64,000 nucleotides of DNA from Cytobacillus kochii. Lineage in GTDB: Bacteria > Bacillota > Bacilli > Bacillales > Cytobacillaceae. The translations under genes and the position numbers were made by a program. Where the stretch lies: the NCBI RefSeq assembly GCF_020171845.1, contig NZ_JAIVAM010000004.1, forward strand, positions 456,309 to 520,308, read 5' to 3'. The notes beneath the pieces are model-generated. The model ran no database searches. It was not told the origin of the DNA and saw only the letters and a program-made list of their open reading frames with translations. Below are positions 44,725-54,360 of this stretch, in pieces. Numbering within the stretch: the first letter of the stretch is position 1; every line of letters starts with the position of its first letter.

Positions 44725-46422
44725 TTGTCACATAAAATAAAACGTGCAACTCTCATTCTTATATCACTGTTATGTATGTTAGCTATTTTTATCACCTATT
44801 ATTTGATGAATAAACCAACCACTCATACAATCCCCTTCTCTCAATTAGAAGCCAATATACAAAATTATTCCCAAGCTGACATTGAAATGAAGGAATATAA
44901 AAACGGAAAATTAGAAGTGGTAATAGACGAGAAAAAATTTATTTCTCATATCACACCTAATAGTGATAAAGTTGAAAACCTTGTCGCTACTTATCCAATA
45001 GAATATAAATATTCTGCGACTAACTCATATAGTATATGGATCATTATTGCTTTCTTATCATTATTCATTGCAACAGTTATTTATTTGTTTAAATCAGGAA
45101 AAATGGGTGCAACCAATCAATTAAAACAATCTGTATCTAAAGCGAAACCGCTCCCCTCGACAACATTAAATGATGTTGGAGGCTTGCAACCCGAAATGAA
45201 GGATGAATTATTACAAACCATATCATCCTTGAAGTCGCCAGCTAAAGCAGTAGAATTAGGGATTAAACCTCCTAAAGGGATTCTTCTTTATGGCCCTCCT
45301 GGGACTGGTAAAACATTGCTTGCACAAGCAATAGCTAAGGAATTAAATGCGCAATTTTACTCTTCAAGTGGTTCTGCCTTTAATGAAATGTTTGTTGGTA
45401 TTGGTGCTGCAAGAGTGCGTTCACTCTTTCAAAATGCCCGCAAGAATCAACCTTCTGTTATTTTTATAGACGAGGTAGATGCTTTAGCAGGCAAAAGAAA
45501 GCCTCATGGCGGGGAAGAAAGTGAAAAAACATTAACGGAATTACTCGTTCAATTAGATGGCGGGCTATCCAATGATGGTATTTTATTTATTGCTGCAACA
45601 AACAGAAAAGATATGCTAGATGATGCATTTCTTCGACCAGGCAGAATTGATTTCAGCTTTCATATTCAGTTACCTGATTTGAAAGGAAGAAAAGAAATCA
45701 TTGATATTCATGCAAAAAATCGACAACTTGCCAGTGATGTCTCAGCTTCACTTACAGTTTTAGCTGAATCAACATCCGGATTTTCTGGAGCTGATCTCCA
45801 TTCTCTGTTTGAAACAGCAAGTAGAAAAGCAATACTCAATAATCATAAAGAAATAACAAAAGATGATCTCAATTTTGCATTGGATCGAACCATACTAGGA
45901 AATAGCAGCCTACCTTTACAAGATACAAATATTAAGCGAAGAGTAGCCATCCATGAAGCGGGCCATGCTCTTATTGCAGCTGTGACAAAACCGGGTTCAG
46001 TTAGAAAAGCGACCATTATTCCTCGTGGCCAAGCATTGGGTTATGTTGCACCTATTCAAAAAGAACTCCATTTATCTACTTTTAGCGAATTGCTTGATCA
46101 AGTGGCAATGATTTTAGGTGGAGGAGTAGCAGAAAGACAACTATTAGGTGAGCATAGTATCGGTGTAAGCGGAGATGTCCAACAAGCAAAGCAATTATTA
46201 GAACAGATGGTTGAAAACGGTCTCTTAGAAGATGGATTCACCCTTTCTTTTGAATCAAAGCGTAAAGACGAATTATTACAATCACTTTATTTTCAAGCAT
46301 TAAAACGAGCAGAGTCCTTACTACTCGAACATAGTAAGGCGCATGCAAACATTGTTCACGCCCTCATGTCTTATGAAACATTAGATGGAGATGAAATTGA
46401 ACAATTAGTACGAAACAAATGA
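44725..46422 (+). CDS. FtsH-like membrane AAA+ zinc protease
   Basis: A 565-residue FtsH paralogue, shorter than the housekeeping enzyme (about 640). It has a membrane segment (about 8-27), a small extracellular domain (about 30-100), a second segment (about 102-122), an AAA+ domain with Walker A GPPGTGKT (190-197), pore loop FVGIGA (223-228), Walker B FIDEVDAL and the second region of homology, then an M41 protease domain with zinc motif HEAGH (410-414) and likely third ligand D484. The TTG start is eight bases behind GGGGG. It should degrade membrane or soluble proteins; targets are unknown. The main ftsH is presumably elsewhere. A strong terminator follows. Confidence 0.88.
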   Translation: MSHKIKRATLILISLLCMLAIFITYYLMNKPTTHTIPFSQLEANIQNYSQADIEMKEYKNGKLEVVIDEKKFISHITPNSDKVENLVATYPIEYKYSATNSYSIWIIIAFLSLFIATVIYLFKSGKMGATNQLKQSVSKAKPLPSTTLNDVGGLQPEMKDELLQTISSLKSPAKAVELGIKPPKGILLYGPPGTGKTLLAQAIAKELNAQFYSSSGSAFNEMFVGIGAARVRSLFQNARKNQPSVIFIDEVDALAGKRKPHGGEESEKTLTELLVQLDGGLSNDGILFIAATNRKDMLDDAFLRPGRIDFSFHIQLPDLKGRKEIIDIHAKNRQLASDVSASLTVLAESTSGFSGADLHSLFETASRKAILNNHKEITKDDLNFALDRTILGNSSLPLQDTNIKRRVAIHEAGHALIAAVTKPGSVRKATIIPRGQALGYVAPIQKELHLSTFSELLDQVAMILGGGVAERQLLGEHSIGVSGDVQQAKQLLEQMVENGLLEDGFTLSFESKRKDELLQSLYFQALKRAESLLLEHSKAHANIVHALMSYETLDGDEIEQLVRNK

Positions 46423-46440
46423 AAATGCCAACACATATAA

Positions 46441-46480
46441 ATGAACACTTTCAACCGCCTGTTGAAAGTGTTCATTTTTC
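46441..46480 (+). terminator. Terminator after the FtsH-like gene
   Basis: Perfect 14-bp arms ATGAACACTTTCAA (46441-46454) and TTGAAAGTGTTCAT (46462-46475) followed by TTTTC. Confidence 0.92.
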
Positions 46481-46591
46481 ACCTCTTCCCTCTCCTATAC
46501 GATTCTATTATTCGACAAAATGAAGCAGGAATCTCCAACTAAATGTATAATGTATATATATGAATATATAACCATGTTAGGAATGATGCTT

Positions 46592-47839
46592 TTGTATGAA
46601 TTCATCACAAATATTATACTGCATTTTTTGATTTTAATGATTATACCAATGACAAAAATAATTGTCCCTTCTAAATATCATCATAAAAAGAAAGTTGGCA
46701 TTTTTTTTGTTGCTATTTTACTTTCATTAATCTTAACTATTCTTTTTCCAGTGCATCTTTCTAACCATACTGTTTTTGATTTAATGTACATACCCATATT
46801 TATTTGTTTTTTCTATGTTCATAAATATACCGGATTATGCTTATTATTTTTCGCTCTTATTTACCGTTTGTTTGAAAGCGATACTAGCGATGTATTTCTC
46901 ATAGTCAATTATCTCGTCCTCGCTTTCATATTTCATTTACTAACAAAATTTTACCAAAAAAGTTCTTTAAGAAAGAAAATATTGATAGGATTATTATTTT
47001 ATATTCCTATCGCCAGTACTAGAATGATTATATTTTTTAAGAATCAGGAAACACAATTTTTTATTCAAGCATTATTTCTTGTCTTCGTTTACGCTTTAAC
47101 ATTAATATTGATTATTTATATGATTGAAATGCACCAATCTCATTTATTAATGAGAGAGACGATTCAAGCGGCAGATAAACTCAATGCGATTAGTCAATTA
47201 GCTGCATCCATCGCTCATGAAATAAGAAACCCAATGACCACTGTAAAAGGATTTATGCAATTAATGCACGCTGAGCAAAATCTTACTAAAACACAAATAC
47301 AGTACATCGAAGTCTCTTTAAAAGAACTAGAACGAACCAATCAAATGATTAATGATTTTCTCACTTTATCAAAACCTGCTAATAACACCGTCATAACATT
47401 TGACCTTATTCCGATCATTCAAGAAGTAACTGAATTTATGAAATCATATGCCCATCTGTCGAATATTCAATTGCAGTGTAAAATAACCCACTACCCCATT
47501 TATATAGATGGAAATGCTAATGAGTTAAAACAACTGCTAATTAATTTTATTAAAAATGCTATTGAAGCCATTAATGAAAATGGCACGGTAGAGATTGAGG
47601 TTTTTTCCTTAAAAAACAAAGTAAAAATTACGGTTCGAGATAATGGGAAAGGAATGTCAAAAGACGAGTTATCACGAATCGGACAACCGTATTTTTCAAC
47701 AAAAACGAGAGGAACTGGCCTTGGTTTAATGATTGCCTTTGATATTATAAAAAAAATGAATGGGAAATATGAAATAGAAAGTAATGAGGACGAAGGAACA
47801 GCCATTCATTTGTATTTTTCTACATCAGATTCTGTCTAA
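46592..47839 (+). CDS. KinB-like sporulation histidine kinase
   Basis: A 415-residue orphan membrane kinase. About six membrane segments with short loops (residues 5-180) precede the HisKA domain, whose phospho-acceptor is the His of ASIAHEIRNPMTTVKGF (about 209). The ATPase domain has N-box NFIKNAIEA, G1 DNGKGMS and G2 GTGLGL. Topology and the kinase core follow B. subtilis KinB, which feeds the Spo0F phosphorelay. No response regulator is adjacent, as expected for a phosphorelay kinase. The start is uncertain: the TTG at 46592 has TTAGGA nine bases ahead and gives a KinB-like N-terminus. ATGs upstream to 46520 lack sites. Confidence 0.8.
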   Translation: MYEFITNIILHFLILMIIPMTKIIVPSKYHHKKKVGIFFVAILLSLILTILFPVHLSNHTVFDLMYIPIFICFFYVHKYTGLCLLFFALIYRLFESDTSDVFLIVNYLVLAFIFHLLTKFYQKSSLRKKILIGLLFYIPIASTRMIIFFKNQETQFFIQALFLVFVYALTLILIIYMIEMHQSHLLMRETIQAADKLNAISQLAASIAHEIRNPMTTVKGFMQLMHAEQNLTKTQIQYIEVSLKELERTNQMINDFLTLSKPANNTVITFDLIPIIQEVTEFMKSYAHLSNIQLQCKITHYPIYIDGNANELKQLLINFIKNAIEAINENGTVEIEVFSLKNKVKITVRDNGKGMSKDELSRIGQPYFSTKTRGTGLGLMIAFDIIKKMNGKYEIESNEDEGTAIHLYFSTSDSV

Positions 47840-47928
47840 CGATGTCGCATTTCCCTCAATTAAGAAGGAATATGTCACTTCTTGCGCTTGCCTAGGAAAT
47901 AACAAGAGAATAAAGTCCTTATTTCCTT

Positions 47929-47979
47929 ATATATTAGAAGTGATAATTTAAGATGAAGCCATTATCACTTCTAATATAT
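47929..47979. terminator. Shared stem-loop between convergent genes
   Basis: Perfect 19-bp arms at 47929-47947 and 47961-47979 with a 13-base loop, between the kinase and the deacetylase-like gene. It probably works in both directions. Confidence 0.8.
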
Positions 47980-48019
47980 CTTCTCATAAGTTAGTTCTTA
48001 ACTTCTCGGAACCATTCTA

Positions 48020-48799
48020 TTAACGAAGCCATTCACTTCCCTCAATCTGTTCAGATAAAGGAATGATATGAGCATTTTCTTTCAAATGCTCAATATGGCG
48101 ATTTAATACGGTAACCATCATTGGTCCCGAAACACCAACATGGCCTATCGCAATTAGGCGGTTTTCAGTTTTAAGTCTATTCTCCAGTCTCTGAGTTTGT
48201 TTTTCAATATGACTGACGGAATAAGTGTCATCAAAAAAAAGATTGTTCTCTAGATAAGGTAAGTGTAGCTCTTCTGCTATTTCTGGTATGACACTCTTGC
48301 CAGTGGTTTTACTATCAAGATAATATAAGCCCCTTTCAGCACAAACCTCTAGCACAATTTGCATAATTCTTTTATCTTCAGTGATTTTCGACCCCATATG
48401 ATGATTCATCCCAACAGCATGTGGTACATTCTCAATTGCCTCCTCTACCCTTTTGCGAATTTCTTCATCACTCAGATCAGCAGTAATCGCTCCTGGACCT
48501 AACCAACTTTTTTTCCCTACTTTGGGCTCCATCGGCATATGAACGATTACTTCATGACCTTTTTCAATGGCTGCATTGGCATCTGCAGTTGTTGAAGGCA
48601 TAAACGGCATAATCGCAACAGTTAACTTTGCCTGTAAATTAAGAATATCTTCTGTTCCATTCATATGGTTACCTAAATCATCAATCACAATTGATAAAGA
48701 TGGCTTCCCCCCTTCATCAACTTGTGCGAAACTGTCTTTACTCATCAATGGAAATAACATGATATGAACTAGCAAACTTATGAACAATAATCGTTTCAT
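48020..48799 (-). CDS. Divergent polysaccharide deacetylase-like protein (YibQ/DUF610)
   Basis: A 259-residue exported protein: signal peptide about 1-25, then a carbohydrate-deacetylase-like fold. LSIVIDDLGNHMNGTE, VIVHMPMEPK and AVGMNHHMGSKIT are the three family motifs of YibQ/DUF610 proteins, with the probable metal residues Asp-Asp and His. The substrate is unknown; likely a cell-wall or envelope glycan. The start at 48799 has GAGGAGTGATGAG before the ATG; an upstream frame to 48829 has no site. It is 56 bases after ykvI, same strand. Confidence 0.85.
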   Translation of the reverse strand: MKRLLFISLLVHIMLFPLMSKDSFAQVDEGGKPSLSIVIDDLGNHMNGTEDILNLQAKLTVAIMPFMPSTTADANAAIEKGHEVIVHMPMEPKVGKKSWLGPGAITADLSDEEIRKRVEEAIENVPHAVGMNHHMGSKITEDKRIMQIVLEVCAERGLYYLDSKTTGKSVIPEIAEELHLPYLENNLFFDDTYSVSHIEKQTQRLENRLKTENRLIAIGHVGVSGPMMVTVLNRHIEHLKENAHIIPLSEQIEGSEWLR

Positions 48800-48855
48800 C
48801 TCATCACTCCTCAAAGTTAAATTTCCCATAACTTCGAAGAAAATTGCATTCGTTT

Positions 48856-49935
48856 TTATAAAGCTGATTTTTTTTCTACTTGCGTGTAGGACGTTTTTCT
48901 ATTTCGAACCCACGCGATGATTACAGCAGCAATAAGAACTAAACCTAAATAGCCAGTAATCGGATACAGGATACCAACTAAGTTAGTAAATCCAAAGAAA
49001 CTAGAAACAAAAGATGTTAAACTAATGGCAAGAACTGCCCATTTAAAATGTTTGCTTTCTCTTTTCACTATCCTTGAAGTAAAGCTATAGATCATTCCAA
49101 CGGCAGTGTTATAAATCATTCCTAAAAGAATAATTGTCATCAACACACCAACGATTGGAGAGATTTCATTTGCTAGAAAGAGCATCGGAATATCTAGTGT
49201 TGCCACATCCCCTATTCTTGTGAACATTCCGACATTAATGAGTATTAGCATAAGACCGAGACCCAAACCACCAAGAACTCCGCCCCAACCTGCTTGTTTC
49301 GCGTTTTTAGTAGTGCCACCCATAACAGCTAGCATTGCCACTCCACATGTAATGTTATAGGAAACATAAAGTACTGCACCTAGTAACCAATGTGGTGCTG
49401 CTGGACTACCTTCTTGAGCTACGTGACTCAATTGTGAGAAGTTTGCATCAGCTGTAAATAGAGCATACGCTGAAATAATCATAACAAGCATGAGAAGAAA
49501 AGGAGTGATACTACCGATTATAGTCATGACTCGATTCACGTTTACAAAACAAGTCAACACGGTTAACAGCACCATGATTAAACTTCCTATTTGACTCGCA
49601 ATACCAAATTGTTGTTCTAATGTTGAACCTGCACCTGCAAACATAATGGTTGCCACACCGAATAAAAAGAAAGTAATAATAAAATCCACTACTCTCCCTA
49701 TATATTTTCCACAAATATAGTGAACAACATCTTTGTGTGATTCTGTTTGTAGCCTACTACCTATTTGCGTAATATTCATACCGAGAATAATGAATAAAAA
49801 CGTAGCGACTATTGTACCAATAAAACCTAACCAGCCAAAATTAGTGAAGAATTGCAATACCTCTTGTCCAGATGCAAAACCAGCTCCAATGATTGTACCA
49901 ATATAAGCACCTGCTATTTGAATGATTTTTCTCAT
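48856..49935 (-). CDS. ykvI: YkvI family membrane permease-like protein
   Basis: A 359-residue, ten- to eleven-segment membrane protein beginning with AGAYIGTIIGAGFASGQEVL, the glycine-rich first-helix motif of the LeuT/APC-like fold and hallmark of YkvI. Function is not established for the family. It follows the racemase gene on the same strand after 91 bases that contain an imperfect stem-loop, so it may belong to the D-amino acid operon as an uptake system; this is inference. Confidence 0.85.
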   Translation of the reverse strand: MRKIIQIAGAYIGTIIGAGFASGQEVLQFFTNFGWLGFIGTIVATFLFIILGMNITQIGSRLQTESHKDVVHYICGKYIGRVVDFIITFFLFGVATIMFAGAGSTLEQQFGIASQIGSLIMVLLTVLTCFVNVNRVMTIIGSITPFLLMLVMIISAYALFTADANFSQLSHVAQEGSPAAPHWLLGAVLYVSYNITCGVAMLAVMGGTTKNAKQAGWGGVLGGLGLGLMLILINVGMFTRIGDVATLDIPMLFLANEISPIVGVLMTIILLGMIYNTAVGMIYSFTSRIVKRESKHFKWAVLAISLTSFVSSFFGFTNLVGILYPITGYLGLVLIAAVIIAWVRNRKTSYTQVEKKSAL

Positions 49936-49981
49936 AAAACCTCATCCTTATATTTGAATTTTCTGATATTTCATTAATAAT

Positions 49982-50016
49982 GAAAGCAGCTGCCTATATA
50001 CACACAGCTGGCTTTC
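49982..50016 (-). terminator. Imperfect stem-loop between nsar and ykvI
   Basis: GAAAGCAGCTG (49982-49992) pairs with CAGCTGGCTTTC (50005-50016) with one bulged base; no strong T-run. Likely partial termination. Confidence 0.45.
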
Positions 50017-50026
50017 TTATTAGACA

Positions 50027-51133
50027 TTATTGATACGTTTTTTCCATTATTGTATATTTTTCAATGACCGCTAAATCTGGGGCGTAACCTATTCCGGCGT
50101 TTTCAGGTACGGTAATATATCCATCTTCAACAACAACCTCAGGTGTTATAATATCCTTTTCCCAATATCTTGAGGAACCTGCAGTGTCACCAGGCATAAT
50201 AAAATTGGCTAAAGTAGTTAAAGCAACATTATGAGCTCTTCCAACGCCTGACTCTAACATTCCTCCACACCAAACAGCAATACCTTGTTCTTGACAATAG
50301 TCATGGATTTTCTTTGCTTCTGTTAAGCCGCCTACTCGTCCAATTTTGATATTAATGATTTTGCAACTACCCAACTCCACAGCTTTTCGTGTATCCTCTA
50401 ACGAATGGATGCTTTCATCTAGACAAATCGGCGTTTTCATTTCAGCTTGAAGTTTAGCATGATCAACAATATCATCCGAAGCTAAAGGTTGCTCAATCAT
50501 CATTAAATTGAACTCATCTAATTGTTTAAGATGCTGAATGTCTGATAAACGATAAGCAGAGTTTGCATCAGCCATTAGGAGAATGTCAGGAAACTTCTCT
50601 CTTACTTGTCTCATCACATCTATGTCCCAGCCCGGCTTAATTTTTACTTTCATTCTTTTATAGCCTTCATTTACATAGCCCTCAATTAATTGCAGTAAAT
50701 CTTCTACAGATTTCTGTATGCCGATACTGATACCTACTTCAATCTTCTTCTTTTCTCCCCCAAGTGCCTTAGCCAAAGTGATTTGATTTCTTTTTGCATA
50801 TAGATCCCAAACAGCGCCTTCTATTGTAGACTTGGCCATATTGTTTTTTCTTATAGAAGAAAAGATTTCATTTACTTCATCTGGATGAGTCATTTCTTTA
50901 TTTAATAATGCTGGAATGAGAAAATCCTCAAGCATATGCCAATTCGTTTTAAAGGTTTCTTCATTATACCAAGGCACCTCAAAAGCAACAGATTCTCCCC
51001 AACCAGTATTACCTAATTCATCAGTTGCTTCTAATAAGATAAACTCTTTATCTTGAAAAGATCCAAAGCTAGTGGCAAAAGGTGCTTTCATTGTCATTTT
51101 TAGATGGCGTAACTTTACTTCCTTTAATTTCAT
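50027..51133 (-). CDS. N-succinylamino acid racemase / o-succinylbenzoate synthase family enzyme
   Basis: A 368-residue enolase-superfamily (muconate-lactonising subgroup) enzyme. The catalytic KxK motif is KVKIK (K162, K164), metal ligands are D189, E214 and D239, and the opposite lysine is K263 in NIKIGRVGG. This family does racemisation of N-succinylamino acids, o-succinylbenzoate synthesis, or both. Neighbouring transferase and M20 deacylase genes and absence of men genes favour racemase. It overlaps the GNAT gene by four bases; GAGGAG lies before the ATG. Confidence 0.92.
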   Translation of the reverse strand: MKLKEVKLRHLKMTMKAPFATSFGSFQDKEFILLEATDELGNTGWGESVAFEVPWYNEETFKTNWHMLEDFLIPALLNKEMTHPDEVNEIFSSIRKNNMAKSTIEGAVWDLYAKRNQITLAKALGGEKKKIEVGISIGIQKSVEDLLQLIEGYVNEGYKRMKVKIKPGWDIDVMRQVREKFPDILLMADANSAYRLSDIQHLKQLDEFNLMMIEQPLASDDIVDHAKLQAEMKTPICLDESIHSLEDTRKAVELGSCKIINIKIGRVGGLTEAKKIHDYCQEQGIAVWCGGMLESGVGRAHNVALTTLANFIMPGDTAGSSRYWEKDIITPEVVVEDGYITVPENAGIGYAPDLAVIEKYTIMEKTYQ

Positions 51134-51966
51134 TGATTTCTTCTCCTCACATCTAATTGTAATTTTTGTCTTTTGATAGTGATGATATAACTTACATGAT
51201 TATTTTTTTGGACATCATACGCGGTGTACCCATGCTGAAATAATTGCTGAAATATCCTTCTTGTCACCTCTCGCCATTCCTTTGCTAGTGAAGGATTATG
51301 TTTTTTAATTTCCATAAACTCCGCTGGAATGGGAACAGCAATACTCATTTCATTATAATCAATGGTTTGTAAAGTTTGTTCCATATCGCTTATCGCAGGA
51401 AAATCGTTTCGATTGAAAACTTCAAATGGATAGATCGGTGTCACATCATAGTTAAGTTGTTGTTTGACATGTGAACTGCTGATTCGCCATTCTATGTTGA
51501 AACGATCGCTTGGTAAGCCTTTATTAATTCCATCTACCATTTCACCATAACAATTCACAAGATAATCATTACAAATACCATTTAGTTTTGATAAATTCAA
51601 GTAAGCATTCCTGCTTTGTAAAGGATCAAATGTCCAGCGAATCAGATTGTACCCCATTTCCTCAGCAGCTTCCCTCTGTGCAACTTTTAGTAGAGCACCA
51701 ATTCCTTTATCACGATAGCTTTGATGGATACCGAGCATATGAGAACAAAGAAACGCTTCTCCATTTGCATAACCAGGAAATCCATAGCTAAATCCAATCA
51801 ATTCATTTTCATCAAATGCGCCTAGCATGAGACCACCATTTTTTATTGCTGTTGCTGTTTGGTGGATAGGAATGGGATCCATTCCCCATACGTCTCGCTC
51901 TAACTTTTGGATTGTTTCCATCTCTTCTATCGTGGTCAATTTTTTTATTGCTAAGCCAGTGAGCAT
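51130..51966 (-). CDS. GNAT acyltransferase of the N-acylamino acid pathway
   Basis: A 278-residue GNAT protein, longer than typical acetyltransferases, with [11 protein letters not shown] (about 83-93) as acyl-CoA loop and [19 protein letters not shown] downstream. In Geobacillus kaustophilus the homologous gene beside the racemase codes for a succinyltransferase acting on D-amino acids, and I infer the same role. It starts three bases after the M20 gene with AAGGTG before the ATG and overlaps the racemase gene. Confidence 0.85.
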   Translation of the reverse strand: MLTGLAIKKLTTIEEMETIQKLERDVWGMDPIPIHQTATAIKNGGLMLGAFDENELIGFSYGFPGYANGEAFLCSHMLGIHQSYRDKGIGALLKVAQREAAEEMGYNLIRWTFDPLQSRNAYLNLSKLNGICNDYLVNCYGEMVDGINKGLPSDRFNIEWRISSSHVKQQLNYDVTPIYPFEVFNRNDFPAISDMEQTLQTIDYNEMSIAVPIPAEFMEIKKHNPSLAKEWREVTRRIFQQLFQHGYTAYDVQKNNHVSYIITIKRQKLQLDVRRRNQ

Positions 51967-51969
51967 AGG

Positions 51970-53097
51970 TTACGCACCTTCTTTTTCTAACGTATTTAAG
52001 ACTGTTTTGACAAGAATTTCAATTCCCGTAAATATCGCTTCATGGTTAAAATTCATTTCAGGATGATGTAACCCAGGAGTTAATCCACAACCAAGTCCGA
52101 GCATCGTTGCCTTCAATTCAGGTCTTTTCAAAGTATAAAAATGAAAATCTTCTCCTCCAGATGTGATAATTGGTGGAACCATTTTTTCTTTACCGATTGT
52201 TTCAACAATTGCCTGACCCATTAATTGCACTGCATCAGTATCTACTTGTGCTGCAGCAATATCAGCCGTTGTTTTATAATGAATTTCTACCTCGTGAAGA
52301 GAAGAAAGGTGAGCAAAAATTGCTTCTACTTTAGTTGCTAATTGTTGCATCACTTCATTTGTTTGCGCTCTTAAATCTAAACTGAAATGTGCTTTACCTG
52401 GTATAATATTACTTGAGTCACCCCCGGCTTGGAACTTCGTCATTTTAACTGAATGTGGGACCATAGGATCTAATTTGACACGATTCAATTCTTGAACTAT
52501 CGCTGCACCTATTTCAATCGCGCTTTGCCCGAGGTGAGGTCTCGCTCCATGGGCATCTTCACCAATGATTTCTCCAGTAACGAACCGTCCAGCTCCGTGC
52601 ATAATTGCTGGTGAACATTGACCATCTCTCAACTCCTGAATCGGCCTTACATGGACACCGTATAAATAATTCAAATCGTCTATTAATCCCTCTTCAATAA
52701 ACTTTAATGCCCCGGTACCTTTTTCTTCAGCTGGTTGGAATAGAAATTTAACCCTACCTTTTTTCTGAGCATTCAAACGATGCAGTACAAGTAATGTACC
52801 AATCGCCATGGTCATATGTGCATCATGCCCACACGAATGATTGGCCTGCATTACTCCATCAACTTCCTGCCACAATGCATCTATATCAGTTCTAACGCCA
52901 ATGGCTTTTTCACCGCTACCTATTTCGGCAATAAGTCCTGTCGTTTTAGGCAAGGTTTGAAACAGGATCCCTTCTTTTTTTAAGACTTCAGCAATAAATG
53001 TTGTCGTTTTTGTTTCTTGCCAACTGATTTCCGGGTTTTGATGGAGATGATTAAATATGTTTGTTAATTTTGGCTTTAGTGCTTCAAGTTCCTGCAA
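51970..53097 (-). CDS. M20 family N-acyl-L-amino acid amidohydrolase
   Basis: A 375-residue zinc/manganese peptidase-fold hydrolase. Metal-binding residues lie in SCGHDAHM (C89, H91) and QPAEEKGTG (E124, E125), with further His in YGVHVRP and a late HHPEM motif. In the pathway it would remove the succinyl group from N-succinyl-L-amino acids after racemisation. A GTG at 53106 overlaps the GAGGTGA site itself; the TTG at 53097 is correctly spaced and chosen. Twelve to twenty bases separate it from the RpiR-type gene. Confidence 0.9.
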   Translation of the reverse strand: MQELEALKPKLTNIFNHLHQNPEISWQETKTTTFIAEVLKKEGILFQTLPKTTGLIAEIGSGEKAIGVRTDIDALWQEVDGVMQANHSCGHDAHMTMAIGTLLVLHRLNAQKKGRVKFLFQPAEEKGTGALKFIEEGLIDDLNYLYGVHVRPIQELRDGQCSPAIMHGAGRFVTGEIIGEDAHGARPHLGQSAIEIGAAIVQELNRVKLDPMVPHSVKMTKFQAGGDSSNIIPGKAHFSLDLRAQTNEVMQQLATKVEAIFAHLSSLHEVEIHYKTTADIAAAQVDTDAVQLMGQAIVETIGKEKMVPPIITSGGEDFHFYTLKRPELKATMLGLGCGLTPGLHHPEMNFNHEAIFTGIEILVKTVLNTLEKEGA

Positions 53098-53118
53098 TTC
53101 TTTCACCTCTTTAATCTG

Positions 53119-53964
53119 TTAACTAGATTCAAAATAATCATGGAATACTTTATCGTAGTAATCCTTTTCTTCTTTAAATGACTCTTTATTCTCTGTCATC
53201 ATTGCCGCAATCAACGCATTCAAGAATGAAAAAAGCACTGGTGTAGAATCAAGTGTAGGTTTCCTCCCTGAAAATAGTGGAATGAGAATGTCGACATTGT
53301 TTTTTAATGGAGATAGTGGCGTGTCAGTAATGCCAACGACTTTGGCATTTCGACTTTTTGCTTGCTTGGTAAAATCAGTAGTGCTTTTCACATAACGATG
53401 AAAGCTGATTGAAACCACTACTGAAGTTTCATCCATCGAATGGAGAATCTTCAATAAATCATCGGACTCTGTTCGAATAAGATGGACATCATCCTTCACA
53501 AGCCCTAATGTAAATGCTAACCAGCTTGCAGCAGCAAATGATGTTCTTGCACCAATAATATAAACCTTTTGGGCTGATTTTAATTGCTCAATAGTCAAAT
53601 CAAATTTTGCTTCATCTATTGTCTGAATGGCTTGGGTGATTCGCTCTGCATCCATGTTCATCACTTTTTCAAGAAAATGTGGTTCGCCAACAAATGGTTG
53701 CTTCATTTGAATATAAGAATCCAAGCTGCTTTTATCATGAAATAATTGCTCACGTACTTCTTTTTGTAATTGCGTAAATCCTGATAATCCTATTCGATAA
53801 CAAAAACGGATCACAGTGGTTTCGCTCACACCTGCTTTTTTACCTAACTCACTTGCAGACAATACGGCTATATCTTGATAATGGTCTAGTAAATAACTTG
53901 CTAATTTCTGCTGTGTTTTCGATAGTTTTTCATAACTCCCTGTAATAACTTCTTTCAGATTCAC
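53119..53964 (-). CDS. RpiR-family transcriptional regulator (HTH-SIS)
   Basis: A 281-residue regulator: HTH_6 domain (about 1-77, with SKTQQKLASYLLDHY and ASELGKKAGVSETTVIRFCYRIG) and a SIS domain (about 120-240) that would bind a phosphosugar or related ligand. It heads the operon of M20, GNAT and racemase genes and probably controls it. A longer frame starts at 54048, but the GTG at 53964 with an AGGTG site gives the family length. Confidence 0.88.
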   Translation of the reverse strand: MNLKEVITGSYEKLSKTQQKLASYLLDHYQDIAVLSASELGKKAGVSETTVIRFCYRIGLSGFTQLQKEVREQLFHDKSSLDSYIQMKQPFVGEPHFLEKVMNMDAERITQAIQTIDEAKFDLTIEQLKSAQKVYIIGARTSFAAASWLAFTLGLVKDDVHLIRTESDDLLKILHSMDETSVVVSISFHRYVKSTTDFTKQAKSRNAKVVGITDTPLSPLKNNVDILIPLFSGRKPTLDSTPVLFSFLNALIAAMMTENKESFKEEKDYYDKVFHDYFESS

Positions 53965-54273
53965 CTGAACACCTACCTCAAAATGAAGTCTGTACTTTTT
54001 ATGCAATATATTAGAAGTGTTAACTTCTTGTTTATAGTAAATTATCACAATTTTTCAGTTATTTCAATGCTTTATAGAGAAAAAGTTTCAGCTGCAATAT
54101 ATTATTTAGAGTAGTTCTTATTTTTTATCCAAGCATGACTATCTCCCACGTTCGTTACCCTTCCGATAAATTTAACTGCTCACCCTTTTTAAATGCCACC
54201 ATTGTTATCATCAAAATAATCATAAAGTACGAACAGCATTTATTGCCTATAAGCATTTCATTGTACTCTTCCA
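53965..54273. other. Intergenic region upstream of the RpiR-type gene
   Basis: AGAAGT (54013-54018) and ACTTCT (54023-54028) form a small inverted repeat about 50 bases before the regulator start; it could be its operator. Nothing else is recognised. Confidence 0.4.
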
Positions 54274-54316
54274 TTAAAAAAGCGGACAAATTCCACCATT
54301 GAAATTTGTCCGCTTT
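54274..54316 (-). terminator. Terminator of potABCD
   Basis: Perfect 14-bp arms AAAGCGGACAAATT (54279-54292) and AATTTGTCCGCTTT (54303-54316); a T-run follows on the minus strand. Confidence 0.9.
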
Positions 54317-54360
54317 GCGGCTGCTCTGACGATCTTTTCTGTTCTTCTTTATTTTATTGT

